The position numbers and the translations under genes were made by a program. Under the pieces are notes generated by a model that saw only the letters and a list, made by a program, of their open reading frames with translations, was not told the DNA's origin and made no database searches. A DNA stretch of 34,063 bases. It comes from a virus. This document shows, piece after piece, positions 22,535-30,587 of the stretch (position 1 is its first letter; each line of letters opens with the position of its first letter). The stretch is taken from the IMG/VR virus record IMGVR_UViG_3300031227_004885, positions 1 to 34,063 of that record; one strand, given 5' to 3'.

Positions 22535-25150
22535 CTAAACTACTGCTCTTATTAATGGTATCAATTCCATATATGGTGGAAGACTACTTCTCGAATCAAC
22601 ATTATCTGCAGGTGCATTTGTTACTGTTCCCTCTATTACAGCACCATGTACATGGCAAGAATTACAAGTATTATATATTGCAATCTTCTTAGAACCTGAT
22701 GCTATATTGGCTTCATAGAAACAAGCAATACAACCAGACTTAGCAAGACACGTTTCTGCGGTAAAATTATCACCATGACCATGAGCAGGTAAGCAATGTA
22801 AATGCGTGGCTGCTCCACCTGTAGTTCCGGGTAATGTTGCTTTACCTTGGACAAATTTTGTTATTAAATTTGGTACTGCAAATGTAGTACCAGGACTAGA
22901 ACTTCCGAAGTCCTCTGCTACAACTGCAAACAATTCTGGGTAAGAACCTACTCCTGTTTGTAGATAAGTATTAGTGCCATCACAGATAAGGTACTTGACT
23001 GGAATCGTTCCAATTTTACCAGGCCACCAAATGATTGCACCAACATCAAGACTAGCATCAACTCCTGCAAGATTGAGTACACTTTGTATTGTTGCTTTCT
23101 TAAGATTGTTACTATCACTTAGATCACCAATTAATAAAAAGTCACCAACTGCAACATCACTGGCATCATTAACATTAGTTTGATTACTAATGATTGTTTT
23201 GTCTGCAGTTAATGCACCTGATCCAGTTACTTCTCCAGTATGAGTTGCATTAGTTAGTTTTGCATTGTTAGCAGTTACATTACCATTAAGATCAGCAATT
23301 CCATCAACAGCACCTGATACTATTATATCTCCAGTTACATCAATATCTGCATTAAAAGTAAATTTAGCAACTGTGCCACCAAAAGCAACAATATTAGTTG
23401 CTAAAAAATACTGAATATTAAATGCACCATCTATTACAGATGGATGTGATAGAAATAGTGTAGCCGTAGCATCACCAGCTTTACCTCTAATGTACATTGA
23501 TGATCTTATGGAACCAGTATTATTTAACCCAGCATCCATAAAAACAAGCTCAGCTACGAATGTATTAAAACCGCTTATATCCACTTGTTCTACAGTTAAT
23601 GATGAATTTGCTAAATCAATAACTCTTGTTCCATCTGTTCTTGAGTATTGAGTATGGTCATCATCACTAAGTCCTGCTAATGCCCCATGATCTGCAACAC
23701 TCCCACCTGTTGCTTTTAGTGTACTGCCTCGCCAGTCAACATAGTCATCGCCAGCATCAGTAGTAACTATTCTTGACTTAATACCATTTGCATAGCCATT
23801 ATCAGTCTGTAAAAGAATAGTTGCAATTGGTACAACTTCTTGTAATGGTAATGAGCCAAAAATTAAAGTATTAATCTCATTTTCTGCACCCTCTCGTGCA
23901 TCTTTTTTCTTTGCATAATCAGCTTGACCTTGAATGAGAATAAACTCTGCATCTTCATTACTACCAGATGTAATATTCGTAGCAAATACATGAACAAGCC
24001 CAAACTGTTTATTATTAATTTCAACTTGTATACCAAGTATAGGGTCATTATATGTAAGTCGATTATCACCAGCAACTGCAGGTTTACCCGGAAATACAGT
24101 TGCATCCCATGTCCAAACTCCAGGAGCTGCACCAACTAGATACCATAATCCAAAGTTGTCACCAACATTTACAACGGGTAGTTCAAGCTCAATATCCTCA
24201 TCATAGATTTCACCCTCATTAATTCTAAACTGAACATCACGATCTTGGTCACCATTACCATCAACATCATCAAAACTATCTAATGCTATACCTTCTTTAT
24301 ATACTGCACCAATATTATCATGAATCCAATGATGTGTAGCTGGAGACATATTCATGCCATGAAGTTCATACATTAATCTACCACTGCTAGTTGTATTATT
24401 CCAATATACATATGCTATGATAGCAGTAAATTCTATCACATCATCAATTTCATGCTCACTTGGATTTTGTGCTATAGACAATGTAGCTTCAGAACTCATA
24501 TATATAACCCATAGTCCAGAATTACCAGCAATGCCAGTTCCAATCTGAATTGTTAAGTCTGCAACTTGCGTATACTTAATTCCCCTAATGTAGTAATCAT
24601 ATGACGTAGCTGGTGCTTTTGGTGATATAGTAAATGTTCTATCAGGGCCAGCATCTGACCAAGTAATCTCAACATCACCAGCATCGGGAAAACCATTTTG
24701 ATCCCATTCTGTTCGAGTTGGGTATCGAGGGTCATGGTCTTCATTAATTGCTTTAATATCTGGCATGTCTGTTAAATCTGTATGAGCACTAGCACCACCG
24801 CCAGTTGCACCCATAACACCTGATGCTCCAGCTGGACCAGGTGGGCCACGCCTACCCATACCTTGTTTAAGTTTAAGCAGTCGTTCTTTTTGTTCTGATG
24901 TTAAATGGACCCCATCATCTTCACGATGTTCAGCACTTTTCTCAATATCTTTGACTTGTTCAACTGACAAGTGAATGTTAGCATTTACTGAATGTTGGAA
25001 TAATGTGCGAGTTTCAAATTCAACTTTAGTTAACTGTTGACGTTCAGTGGGAGTCATGTACAGCCGGTCTGGAGTTGCAGGTATATCACTTGCATCCAAG
25101 TTAACCCAGCCTTGTTTACCATTAACAGAATTTACTGGTGGTCCGCTCAT
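22535..25150 (-). CDS. Tail fibre with collagen-like segment and C-terminal tail collar domain
   Basis: An 871-residue protein. Residues 1-95: phage fibre attachment-like start (NSVNGKQGWVNLDASDI) and a helix with LTSEQKERLLKLKQ. Residues about 102-119: Gly-x-Y collagen-like run GPPGPAGASG. Middle: beta-rich shaft with the common fibre motif LSDDDHTQYSRTDGTR. Residues about 700-871: tail collar domain, ICDGTNTYLQT, GTTFAVPNLITKFVQG, then His-rich HLHCLPAHGHGDN and CHVHG, which in other collar fibres bind metal, ending in SSLPPYMELIPLIRAVV. It should trimerise and contact the host surface. It lies unusually between portal and protease genes, with sugar-transfer genes just behind it, so it is a candidate glycosylation target. 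Confidence 0.85.
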   Translation of the reverse strand: MSGPPVNSVNGKQGWVNLDASDIPATPDRLYMTPTERQQLTKVEFETRTLFQHSVNANIHLSVEQVKDIEKSAEHREDDGVHLTSEQKERLLKLKQGMGRRGPPGPAGASGVMGATGGGASAHTDLTDMPDIKAINEDHDPRYPTRTEWDQNGFPDAGDVEITWSDAGPDRTFTISPKAPATSYDYYIRGIKYTQVADLTIQIGTGIAGNSGLWVIYMSSEATLSIAQNPSEHEIDDVIEFTAIIAYVYWNNTTSSGRLMYELHGMNMSPATHHWIHDNIGAVYKEGIALDSFDDVDGNGDQDRDVQFRINEGEIYDEDIELELPVVNVGDNFGLWYLVGAAPGVWTWDATVFPGKPAVAGDNRLTYNDPILGIQVEINNKQFGLVHVFATNITSGSNEDAEFILIQGQADYAKKKDAREGAENEINTLIFGSLPLQEVVPIATILLQTDNGYANGIKSRIVTTDAGDDYVDWRGSTLKATGGSVADHGALAGLSDDDHTQYSRTDGTRVIDLANSSLTVEQVDISGFNTFVAELVFMDAGLNNTGSIRSSMYIRGKAGDATATLFLSHPSVIDGAFNIQYFLATNIVAFGGTVAKFTFNADIDVTGDIIVSGAVDGIADLNGNVTANNAKLTNATHTGEVTGSGALTADKTIISNQTNVNDASDVAVGDFLLIGDLSDSNNLKKATIQSVLNLAGVDASLDVGAIIWWPGKIGTIPVKYLICDGTNTYLQTGVGSYPELFAVVAEDFGSSSPGTTFAVPNLITKFVQGKATLPGTTGGAATHLHCLPAHGHGDNFTAETCLAKSGCIACFYEANIASGSKKIAIYNTCNSCHVHGAVIEGTVTNAPADNVDSRSSLPPYMELIPLIRAVV

Positions 25151-25158
25151 TATTTTTA

Positions 25159-25479
25159 CTATCCACTAAATCTAGAAGCAATTAATGTTTTAACATCAGC
25201 TTTTATTTCAGTTACATCATTTCTTAAATTAGTATGTACAGCTTCACATGTTGCAATGGTAACAAACTTTTCTTCGCCCCTTATATGAATTGGTGCTTCT
25301 TGCATATGCTTATTTATACATGCATACATTTTACCAAGCTGTAATGCAACTTCTGTAGTATGTGTTTTGTTAGAACTGTATGTCCATACATACAATCCAA
25401 GTATTGCAGCCGTGTGGGCTAAAATTACGGATATAATTATTGCAAAGTGGTCAACCATCTGGGGTATTTCTGATTCCAT
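25159..25479 (-). CDS. Membrane-anchored small protein (106 aa)
   Basis: The ATG at 25479 (MESEIPQMVDHF) is chosen over an upstream frame start at 25557 because it follows the portal stop and has AGAAAGG upstream. The product has one membrane segment (about residues 11-33, FAIIISVILAHTAAILGLYVW) and then a soluble, partly coiled-coil tail with VTEIKADVKTLIASRF. One N-terminal anchor with a coiled-coil outer part is typical of spanin- or holin-like and other phage envelope proteins, but no specific family is recognised. No lysis gene is seen nearby, so lysis is only one possibility. Confidence 0.55.
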   Translation of the reverse strand: MESEIPQMVDHFAIIISVILAHTAAILGLYVWTYSSNKTHTTEVALQLGKMYACINKHMQEAPIHIRGEEKFVTIATCEAVHTNLRNDVTEIKADVKTLIASRFSG

Positions 25480-25483
25480 AAAA

Positions 25484-26959
25484 CTATGACCTTTCTCGAT
25501 TCTGATTTCGATTTCCAGTAGCCTGTTGGCCCGAGTCACCTCGAGAATTTGGCACACTGCTCTTCTGAAGTTTAGTTGCTTCTACGGCTTGCTTCTTTGC
25601 TTCTTCTTTCTCTTGGGCCTGCATTCGTTTTAATTCCTCTGGTATATTCATGCCAGGAATTAAATTAATCAAACCTTCACGAGATAACAGTTTTGCCTCA
25701 GATGCTGGATAGTAAAATCGAATTAATTGCTGCCAAATTCTATCAGACATAGGTTTTAACAATGGTTTCACAATACCAGCTTTCAGTTCTTTGGAACCTG
25801 AAGTTCCTAATTGAGTGTTTCTTATTCTGATTACATTGTCAAACATCTGTTGGAAGAATGACTTCCATTTTGTAATATCATTGGCAGCAACTATTTCGAG
25901 GGGTTCACCTATACTATCAGATACGGCACGATTGCTCATCAAATCTGGGAAACCTAACCACGCAACGGAAAGTCCAGTTGCACCAGATATAATTTGAAGG
26001 TTCACTTCAATAGATGATTTAATCGTTTCAAAAAAATTCTCAGGTACAACCATGGTTAGCTTACCTGGAGTAATTAACATTTGTCCTGTTGTCCAACCTT
26101 CAGCAATGATCTTCGCACTAAGGATAGCTGCATCATCCGCGTCTTCAATTGATACATGTGGAGTTGGCCATGAGTAAAGTTTATTAGATCTACGCCAATC
26201 TAATAGATCATTACCAATTGCATCAAGCCGCATGAGAATATTACCAAGTGTTGGTAATCCTTCAATTGTACCATCAGTATTCATTCTCATATTGAATGGT
26301 ACAAATGCAATCTCATCATTAGATAATGCACCAGGACCAGGGGCATAATCAGTAACTTCCCATTCTACAGCATATGGTGCTGTCATGTTATTAAGACCAA
26401 CTGGAATAACTTTATATTTGTAAGTGAGCCATGGTAGAAATTTCATCTTTACCATATTATCAGTTTCATCCCAAATCAATTGAGTTAAAACTTGACCTTC
26501 TTTCTCACCACTCTTACTAAGTTCAGTACACACACCTTCATTAAGTTGATTAGCTTCAAGAAACTTTTCTATGTACTTTCGTTCTGGTGTATTTTCACCA
26601 CCTTCTAATGCTAGTCCATTGGGTATCTTCAATGCTGCAGAAATATTAACAATACGCTTAACTAAGTCACCACCAATGTTAGATGATGACTCATACATAT
26701 CTCTAATTTCTTCAACTTGAGCTGCATGTGATTCATAGTTATTTGAGTCATTACTATTATCATCTTGTAGTCGTAACATTAGGTTAGCATTTGTTACCTG
26801 CAGTAGTTCCCGAACTTCAGCATGCTTAGTTTCCATATCTCTAACACTTTTGGCATGTTTTCTACCAAGCGACATCTGTTGCGATTTAAACTTTTGTTCC
26901 ATCGCTTCAAATCGTTTAGTAGTTCGAGTCTTAAACTTAAAAAGTTTTTTCTTTGCCAT
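25484..26959 (-). CDS. Portal protein
   Basis: A 491-residue protein in portal position after terminase. A basic, coiled-coil-like N-terminus (residues 1-60) is followed by the portal core: RDMYESSSNIGGDLVKRIVNI, WEVTDYAPGPG, and FVPFNMRMNTDGTIEGLPTLGNILMRLDAI, then LISGATGLSVAWLG-type sequence (around residues 325-340) and a C-terminal helix with PGMNIPEELKRMQAQEKEEAKKQ. This matches SPP1/Mu-like portal architecture, the dodecameric DNA entry channel. The extended Lys-rich N-terminus and a Gln/Asn/Arg-rich C-terminal tail are unusual additions. The frame stays open with no damage. Confidence 0.8.
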   Translation of the reverse strand: MAKKKLFKFKTRTTKRFEAMEQKFKSQQMSLGRKHAKSVRDMETKHAEVRELLQVTNANLMLRLQDDNSNDSNNYESHAAQVEEIRDMYESSSNIGGDLVKRIVNISAALKIPNGLALEGGENTPERKYIEKFLEANQLNEGVCTELSKSGEKEGQVLTQLIWDETDNMVKMKFLPWLTYKYKVIPVGLNNMTAPYAVEWEVTDYAPGPGALSNDEIAFVPFNMRMNTDGTIEGLPTLGNILMRLDAIGNDLLDWRRSNKLYSWPTPHVSIEDADDAAILSAKIIAEGWTTGQMLITPGKLTMVVPENFFETIKSSIEVNLQIISGATGLSVAWLGFPDLMSNRAVSDSIGEPLEIVAANDITKWKSFFQQMFDNVIRIRNTQLGTSGSKELKAGIVKPLLKPMSDRIWQQLIRFYYPASEAKLLSREGLINLIPGMNIPEELKRMQAQEKEEAKKQAVEATKLQKSSVPNSRGDSGQQATGNRNQNRERS

Positions 26960-27352
26960 TTATACCATCTCCGGTTTCCTATGGGGTTCACCCAATGAAA
27001 TGCCACCTTCATTTGGTCTGTACATATTCTTGTTAATAACTTTTGGCTTGCTTACTCTCTGTACTTTTTTACCATCAATCATTGCATTAGAAATTGTGGG
27101 TTCAATCTCAGCTTTAACTTCAACTTCTGGTTCTACCGTTGACTCAACTTCTTTTTCAACTTTAGAATTAATCTCAACTTGCAGTTCATCTTCTGGATTT
27201 GGATCTGATGTACTTTTTAATCCAAGTTTCTTTTTATTGATTGCTTTAATCATTTCTGGTTTTGACAGCTTACGTCTTAACTTTAAACCATATTCTTTCA
27301 AAGCAAATTCAAGCAATTCAACTTTTTTCATTTGTGTTAAGTTTTTTGACAT
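26960..27352 (-). CDS. Helical SAP/HeH-like protein between terminase and portal
   Basis: The ATG at 27352 (MSKNLTQMKKVELLEF) with GGAGAG upstream is preferred to a TTG at 27364. The N-terminal 45 residues (KKVELLEFALKEYGLKLRRKLSKPEMIKAINKKK) fit a SAP/HeH helix-extended-loop-helix fold, often DNA- or RNA-binding. A middle acidic, repeat-rich part (EVEV/EVES) and a basic C-terminus follow. Proteins of this kind between terminase and portal are common but not assigned. It may bind DNA during packaging. Confidence 0.55.
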   Translation of the reverse strand: MSKNLTQMKKVELLEFALKEYGLKLRRKLSKPEMIKAINKKKLGLKSTSDPNPEDELQVEINSKVEKEVESTVEPEVEVKAEIEPTISNAMIDGKKVQRVSKPKVINKNMYRPNEGGISLGEPHRKPEMV

Positions 27353-27364
27353 GTTTCTCTCCAA

Positions 27365-28744
27365 CTATGTTCTATTCCTATTACCAAGGTTAAACGCAAA
27401 CATGATGGCACGTGGACCAACAAGCTTGGTTACAATGTATCTTTCACCATCTAGTAAATGATTATACTCATCAACTGGTATATTCATTGAATTACCCAAT
27501 TTATCTTCTTTCCATTTATAGTTACGCTTTTCTTTTATTAAGTTGTCAGAATCAGCATATACATGGCAAAAGTATTGCTTTACCACATTGATGCCGTGAT
27601 TTATTGAATCTTTACCTTTTCGACATTCAACAATATTCCAACCTTCACGCCTTATTTCTTCAATAGACTTCGGCTCTGCCGAGTCAGCACATATAATATC
27701 ATATTCAGTGACTCCCACTGAGGTCAATTTTTTACAAATATCTTGATTTGTTAAACAAGTCTCATAGATCTTTTCTCTGACCCACATTTCTTCAGTATCA
27801 TCATTAATGCCAATTTCAATCAAACCAGTGGGTGCATTTGAGTAACCAAAGTCAAGACCATAACCATGATAGTCGAAAGTTTTCTTGTTTGGCCATGGTT
27901 TAGATGTTACTGCCCAGTTAAAGCCTTCAACATATACTTGACCCTTTGGTGAGCCCCACATACCAAGTGCATAGATCTCGTACCATGTTCTATCTTTATC
28001 ACGAAGACCAACAATAATACCTTTCTGGATATCATCAAGAAATTTATTATCTTTGTAAGTTGTTAATAATGTTGTAGCATGGATCTTAATAATTTTACTT
28101 TCGATGTTAAATACTTTTTCAAGTCGACGGTATCGATTTGTGCTATTTATTCCATGAATAACTTGAATATCTTCTCGATTATCAATATCAAAAAACTCTT
28201 TTTTTAACCATGGACACTCTACAGGATTAAAGCTTATACATAATTGAAGGTATGTGTTATGATGGCCTCTGAGACGTAAATCCAATTGCAAGAAATCTGA
28301 ATGGTCAAACTCAGTAGCTTCTTCCATCCATATTGATGTCAAACCCTCAATTGATTTAATCTTCATTGGATCATCAAGACCAGAACATATGATCTGTGAG
28401 CCACCAGAAAACTTAAATACCATCTCAGTCTTATTGACAGAAACATATGGAGCAAGGTTCCATAAGTCAACATAGTCTTGAATGAGTGTAAATACAGATT
28501 TTCTAACAGCTGGTGAAGTTTTACGAAGTGCAAGTATCTTATGTTTAATACCACGAGACATGCCCACGATAATCCGCACCAGATACTTCTGCACAATAAA
28601 ATGAGATTTACCAGAACCAGCTCCACCGAATAAAACCAAATACCTATCACGGTTTTTATACAATGGATAGTATACACCATTTGTAGCTTCCGGTAGATTT
28701 TCTAGGTTTACTTCAACCGGAGCTGGTACTGAGATTCTACTCAT
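27365..28744 (-). CDS. Terminase large subunit
   Basis: A 459-residue packaging motor. Walker A is LFGGAGSGKS (38-47), followed by RKTSPAVRKSV and Walker B IWMEEATEF (138-146; Glu141/142 catalytic). A coupling motif region follows at SFNP (171-174). The C-terminal nuclease has GLDFG (296-300; Asp298), CADSAE (352-357; Asp354) and HLLDGERY (429-436; Asp432), the RNase H-like acidic set. It fits the PBSX/SPP1-type group. ATG at 28744 overlaps the upstream gene by four bases. All catalytic residues are present and length is near normal, so it should be active. Confidence 0.92.
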   Translation of the reverse strand: MSRISVPAPVEVNLENLPEATNGVYYPLYKNRDRYLVLFGGAGSGKSHFIVQKYLVRIIVGMSRGIKHKILALRKTSPAVRKSVFTLIQDYVDLWNLAPYVSVNKTEMVFKFSGGSQIICSGLDDPMKIKSIEGLTSIWMEEATEFDHSDFLQLDLRLRGHHNTYLQLCISFNPVECPWLKKEFFDIDNREDIQVIHGINSTNRYRRLEKVFNIESKIIKIHATTLLTTYKDNKFLDDIQKGIIVGLRDKDRTWYEIYALGMWGSPKGQVYVEGFNWAVTSKPWPNKKTFDYHGYGLDFGYSNAPTGLIEIGINDDTEEMWVREKIYETCLTNQDICKKLTSVGVTEYDIICADSAEPKSIEEIRREGWNIVECRKGKDSINHGINVVKQYFCHVYADSDNLIKEKRNYKWKEDKLGNSMNIPVDEYNHLLDGERYIVTKLVGPRAIMFAFNLGNRNRT

Positions 28745-28962
28745 CTAGAAACTCGATTACTCATGGATTCAATTATTTTAATAAGTGTTAGACACTCGGC
28801 ACATAACTCTTCCAAGTTATCAATGCAGTCTTCAGCTATAACATTTACTACAGTTAAATCGGGTAAAGGTGTAGCATGTAGTATCACTCGGTCACGATTA
28901 ATTCTAGATAAATTACGACTTACTAATTCTTTTGATTTTTTCTGTGCTCCTTCTATATCCAT
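28741..28962 (-). CDS. Small helical protein between terminase subunits (73 aa)
   Basis: A 73-residue protein beginning MDIEGAQKKSKELVSR with a Cys-containing helix (ELCAECLTLIKII). It overlaps the large terminase start by four bases (ATGA) and shares its first base with the small terminase stop region, so all three are translated together. The family is not recognised. It could be a terminase regulator. Unknown function. Confidence 0.55.
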   Translation of the reverse strand: MDIEGAQKKSKELVSRNLSRINRDRVILHATPLPDLTVVNVIAEDCIDNLEELCAECLTLIKIIESMSNRVSR

Positions 28963-29390
28963 TATATCTCTCCATCATTCAAGCCAGCAGGCAAATTAAC
29001 TTGGACAATTGGTAGATCACCAACAGTTGGCATCTTACCATACTTATCTGGCATGATCTTCTCCATCAACCACTTTAAGTTAGATGATGCAGTTTTGTAG
29101 TCACTGTCACCTTCAGCTTTGTCCGTTATATTATGTAGTTTTTGTATATATGAAGCTTCAAATAAGCTTTTGAATTGTGCTTTGAGAATTGCAAGTTTCT
29201 CATTAAACGTGATTTGTTCCCCCATGATGAAGAGGGTACGTTCTTTAGCTTTATCGTCTTTTATTCTTGTACGGAGTACTCTGACACCTACGCCAATTGC
29301 TGATGCAATTTGCTTATCAGCAATACCATGCATCCACAGTAAGCAGCATTGTGATACTTGCTCATCAGATAATGTCTGTATTCTACTCAT
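28962..29390 (-). CDS. Terminase small subunit-like DNA-binding protein
   Basis: A 142-residue protein. An N-terminal helix-turn-helix (SDEQVSQCCLLWMHGIADKQIASAIG, then VRVLRTRIKDD) is followed by a helical oligomerisation region and the small-terminase ending LKWLMEKIMPDKYGK (around residues 105-120). Small terminases recognise the packaging site and recruit the large subunit. Start ATG at 29390 has GGATGTGAG upstream. It lies just before the 73-residue gene and the large subunit. It is the first gene of the head operon after the structured leader. Confidence 0.82.
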   Translation of the reverse strand: MSRIQTLSDEQVSQCCLLWMHGIADKQIASAIGVGVRVLRTRIKDDKAKERTLFIMGEQITFNEKLAILKAQFKSLFEASYIQKLHNITDKAEGDSDYKTASSNLKWLMEKIMPDKYGKMPTVGDLPIVQVNLPAGLNDGEI

Positions 29391-29405
29391 AGTCTCACAT
29401 CCAAA

Positions 29406-29431
29406 TATAATATCATTTTGAAGATATTATA
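29406..29431 (-). other. AT-rich hairpin just upstream of terS
   Basis: TATAATATC (29406-29414) and GATATTATA (29423-29431) form a perfect 9-bp arm pair with an 8-base loop, ending 16 bases before the terS start codon. It could affect translation initiation or bind a protein such as the terminase; there is no U-tract to make it a terminator. Confidence 0.5.
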
Positions 29432-29456
29432 AATCGAAGTAAGAAATTTTACAGTA

Positions 29457-29508
29457 ATATAATCTGTTTAGTTTGTTGAGTGATATGTGTACTCATAACA
29501 GATTATAT
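29457..29508 (-). other. 12-bp inverted repeat in the terS leader
   Basis: ATATAATCTGTT (29457-29468) and AACAGATTATAT (29497-29508) are perfect 12-bp arms around a 28-base loop, with a small inner GAGT/ACTC pair (29478-29481 / 29491-29494). On the minus strand the right arm also contains a TATAAT that could be a promoter -10. Together with the next hairpin it fills the space between the 36-codon gene and terS, which might include the packaging (pac/cos) site. Function not shown. Confidence 0.5.
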
Positions 29509-29539
29509 GTTTTGTGGACATGTCACCATAGACACCCTC

Positions 29540-29650
29540 TTATTCTATCCACACACGAATGCCATTACTGGCAAGTATGAATACTAATTCTCTACGGTCT
29601 TTTTCATCTTTAATTTCTAGCTTAACTAGCATTGTTTTAAGCTCACTCAT
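29540..29650 (-). CDS. Small protein (36 aa) in the leader
   Basis: An ATG at 29650 with TTGGAG about 8 bases upstream opens a 36-codon frame ending in TAA at 29540-29542; the product begins MSELKTMLVKLEIKDEKD and ends in NGIRVWIE. It lies right behind RNA module B, so it may be a true mini-protein or a leader peptide. It is too short for family recognition. Good ribosome site and clean frame support it. Confidence 0.5.
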   Translation of the reverse strand: MSELKTMLVKLEIKDEKDRRELVFILASNGIRVWIE

Positions 29651-29663
29651 GATTTTCTCCAAG

Positions 29664-29834
29664 AAAAATAAAAAGTGTGGGAACAAGCAACAACAGTAGT
29701 ATCATTATAGGGAAGTAACTGTCATCTACACCACACACTAGATTGAAAGAACTGAACTCGATTTATCAAAATGAACATTCATTCCAACAACTGACCGTAA
29801 AATCTGAGAAAATTACAATATGAGTTCAGTTCTT
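29664..29834 (-). ncRNA. Structured RNA module, copy B
   Basis: Read on the minus strand: a long hairpin with 13-bp perfect arms (29822-29834 / 29747-29759), then TGTAGATG, then a second hairpin whose arms ACAGT/ACTGT flank a loop beginning TACTTC, then GTTGTTGCTTGTTCCC and TxACTTTTT. Copy A has the same order. Inner hairpin arms differ from copy A by one compensatory change (A-T here, G-C in copy A), and the first hairpin has wholly different bases but still pairs. This is the signature of conserved RNA structure. Function unknown; antitermination or a small RNA are the main options. Confidence 0.6.
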
Positions 29835-29839
29835 ATATT

Positions 29840-29970
29840 AAAAAGTAAGGGAACAAGCAACAACGGTGTTGAGATCTTTTCAGTAAGAAGTAACCGTTAG
29901 TCTTTCACCATCTACAATTTTAATGGTCGAGTGTCTTTGAGGGAGAAAGCGAGATATTCAACACTCGACC
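29840..29970 (-). ncRNA. Structured RNA module, copy A
   Basis: Read on the minus strand: a hairpin with 10-bp perfect arms GGTCGAGTGT/ACACTCGACC (29961-29970 / 29925-29934), then TGTAGATG, then a hairpin with arms AACGGT/ACCGTT and a loop beginning TACTTC, then GTTGTTGCTTGTTCCC and TTACTTTTTA. The conserved 3' segment (29841-29864 on the plus strand) repeats 170 bases away in copy B. It is transcribed from the promoter at 30355-30383, about 380 bases downstream of its start. Confidence 0.6.
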
Positions 29971-30280
29971 GAGGTTCTTTGCCAAGCTGATGGCATAATG
30001 TATGTATGTATTGAACATCATTGAATAGTAGAAACAAGAAAATAAACAGAACGTAAGGAGAATCCGCTATTACCAACTTGGCAGAATTGTCGAGAAGACT
30101 CAGCGCAGGTTTGGCTATAATCCGGTACCGGCAGTGGTTTATATTGTAGATACAGTATACTCAACTTATGGCTGGTTTTGATGTCGCACTAGTATGTAGC
30201 TGTGTATCACAACTTAGCGAGGGTATTTTCCAGCGTCATGTGACTCATGTCACTTAACTGGGTCTTCTCAATTTCGATAT
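29971..30280 (-). other. Non-coding leader between boxA-like site and RNA modules
   Basis: No gene with a ribosome site is seen on either strand. It holds a 7-bp inverted repeat (TGCCAAG 29980-29986 / CTTGGCA 30077-30083), the palindrome CCGGTACCGG (30122-30131), and GTGAC-TCAT-GTCAC (30239-30253 region). It is probably transcribed as part of a long untranslated leader. No tRNA is recognisable. Confidence 0.55.
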
Positions 30281-30296
30281 TAAATTGTTAAAGAAC
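30281..30296 (-). promoter_or_regulatory. boxA-like antitermination site
   Basis: On the minus strand GTTCTTTAACAATTTA matches the E. coli rRNA leader GCTCTTTAACAATTTA at 15 of 16 bases (from memory of the rrn leader). The rRNA boxA binds NusB-S10 and starts processive antitermination. It lies about 50-65 bases after the predicted transcription start, a spacing like that of rrn leaders. A TTGTT/AACAA mini-hairpin overlaps it and is an alternative reading. Confidence 0.55.
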
Positions 30297-30354
30297 AATA
30301 TAACTTTTAGTCAATGAATCTCTCTCAAGGATGTCAATCAATTAATATATAAAC

Positions 30355-30383
30355 AATATAACATATAGAGAAACCCTTGTCAA
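30355..30383 (-). promoter_or_regulatory. Strong sigma70-type promoter for the late leader
   Basis: On the minus strand a perfect -35 TTGACA (30378-30383), a 17-base spacer and -10 TATATT (30355-30360) predict a start near 30348. It lies after the stop of the last small early gene (30426) and before the roughly 700-base structured leader and the head operon. A second TTGACA at 30332-30337 has no matching -10. Confidence 0.75.
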
Positions 30384-30425
30384 ACATAAAATAATATTTT
30401 GGGACACTTTTTTAGAAATCATCAG

Positions 30426-30578
30426 CTAACCAATGTTTTCACTGTTAATAACGTCACTGAGAATTTCTAACTTATCCTCAACATATTTAAGTACTGCTTT
30501 ATCTTTATCCTTATCTTTGTTTTTTTTGATATATACTAAGACATCATCAACTTGATCTTTTATTTTTTTATTTTTCAT
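30426..30578 (-). CDS. Small Lys/Asp-rich protein (50 aa)
   Basis: An ATG at 30578 (MKNKKIKDQVDDVLVYIK) opens a 50-codon frame ending in TAG at 30426-30428. It has a KDKDKDKA run and an amphipathic helix. It is the last gene of the small-protein block, nine bases after the stop of the Cys-rich gene upstream, with a plausible GGAAC-type ribosome site. Function unknown. Confidence 0.55.
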   Translation of the reverse strand: MKNKKIKDQVDDVLVYIKKNKDKDKDKAVLKYVEDKLEILSDVINSENIG

Positions 30579-30587
30579 ATTATGTTC

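Noticed and set aside
26850-27461. 203-codon plus-strand frame
   Set aside because: Lies opposite the portal and SAP-like genes, is low complexity (Ser/Phe/Leu-rich), and no other plus-strand gene exists in the window.
29664-29970. CRISPR array or type III toxin-antitoxin RNA repeats
   Set aside because: Only two copies, spaced 170 bases, with unequal structure and no adjacent Cas or ToxN-like gene.
29920-30021. 33-codon minus-strand frame in the leader
   Set aside because: No ribosome site, and it spans the outer hairpin of RNA module A, whose structure explains the sequence better.
30122-30131. CCGGTACCGG palindrome as operator
   Set aside because: A single 10-bp palindrome in leader RNA with no second copy; chance is not excluded.
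29400-30425. tRNA genes
   Set aside because: No T-arm GTTCRANTC or full cloverleaf could be found on either strand.
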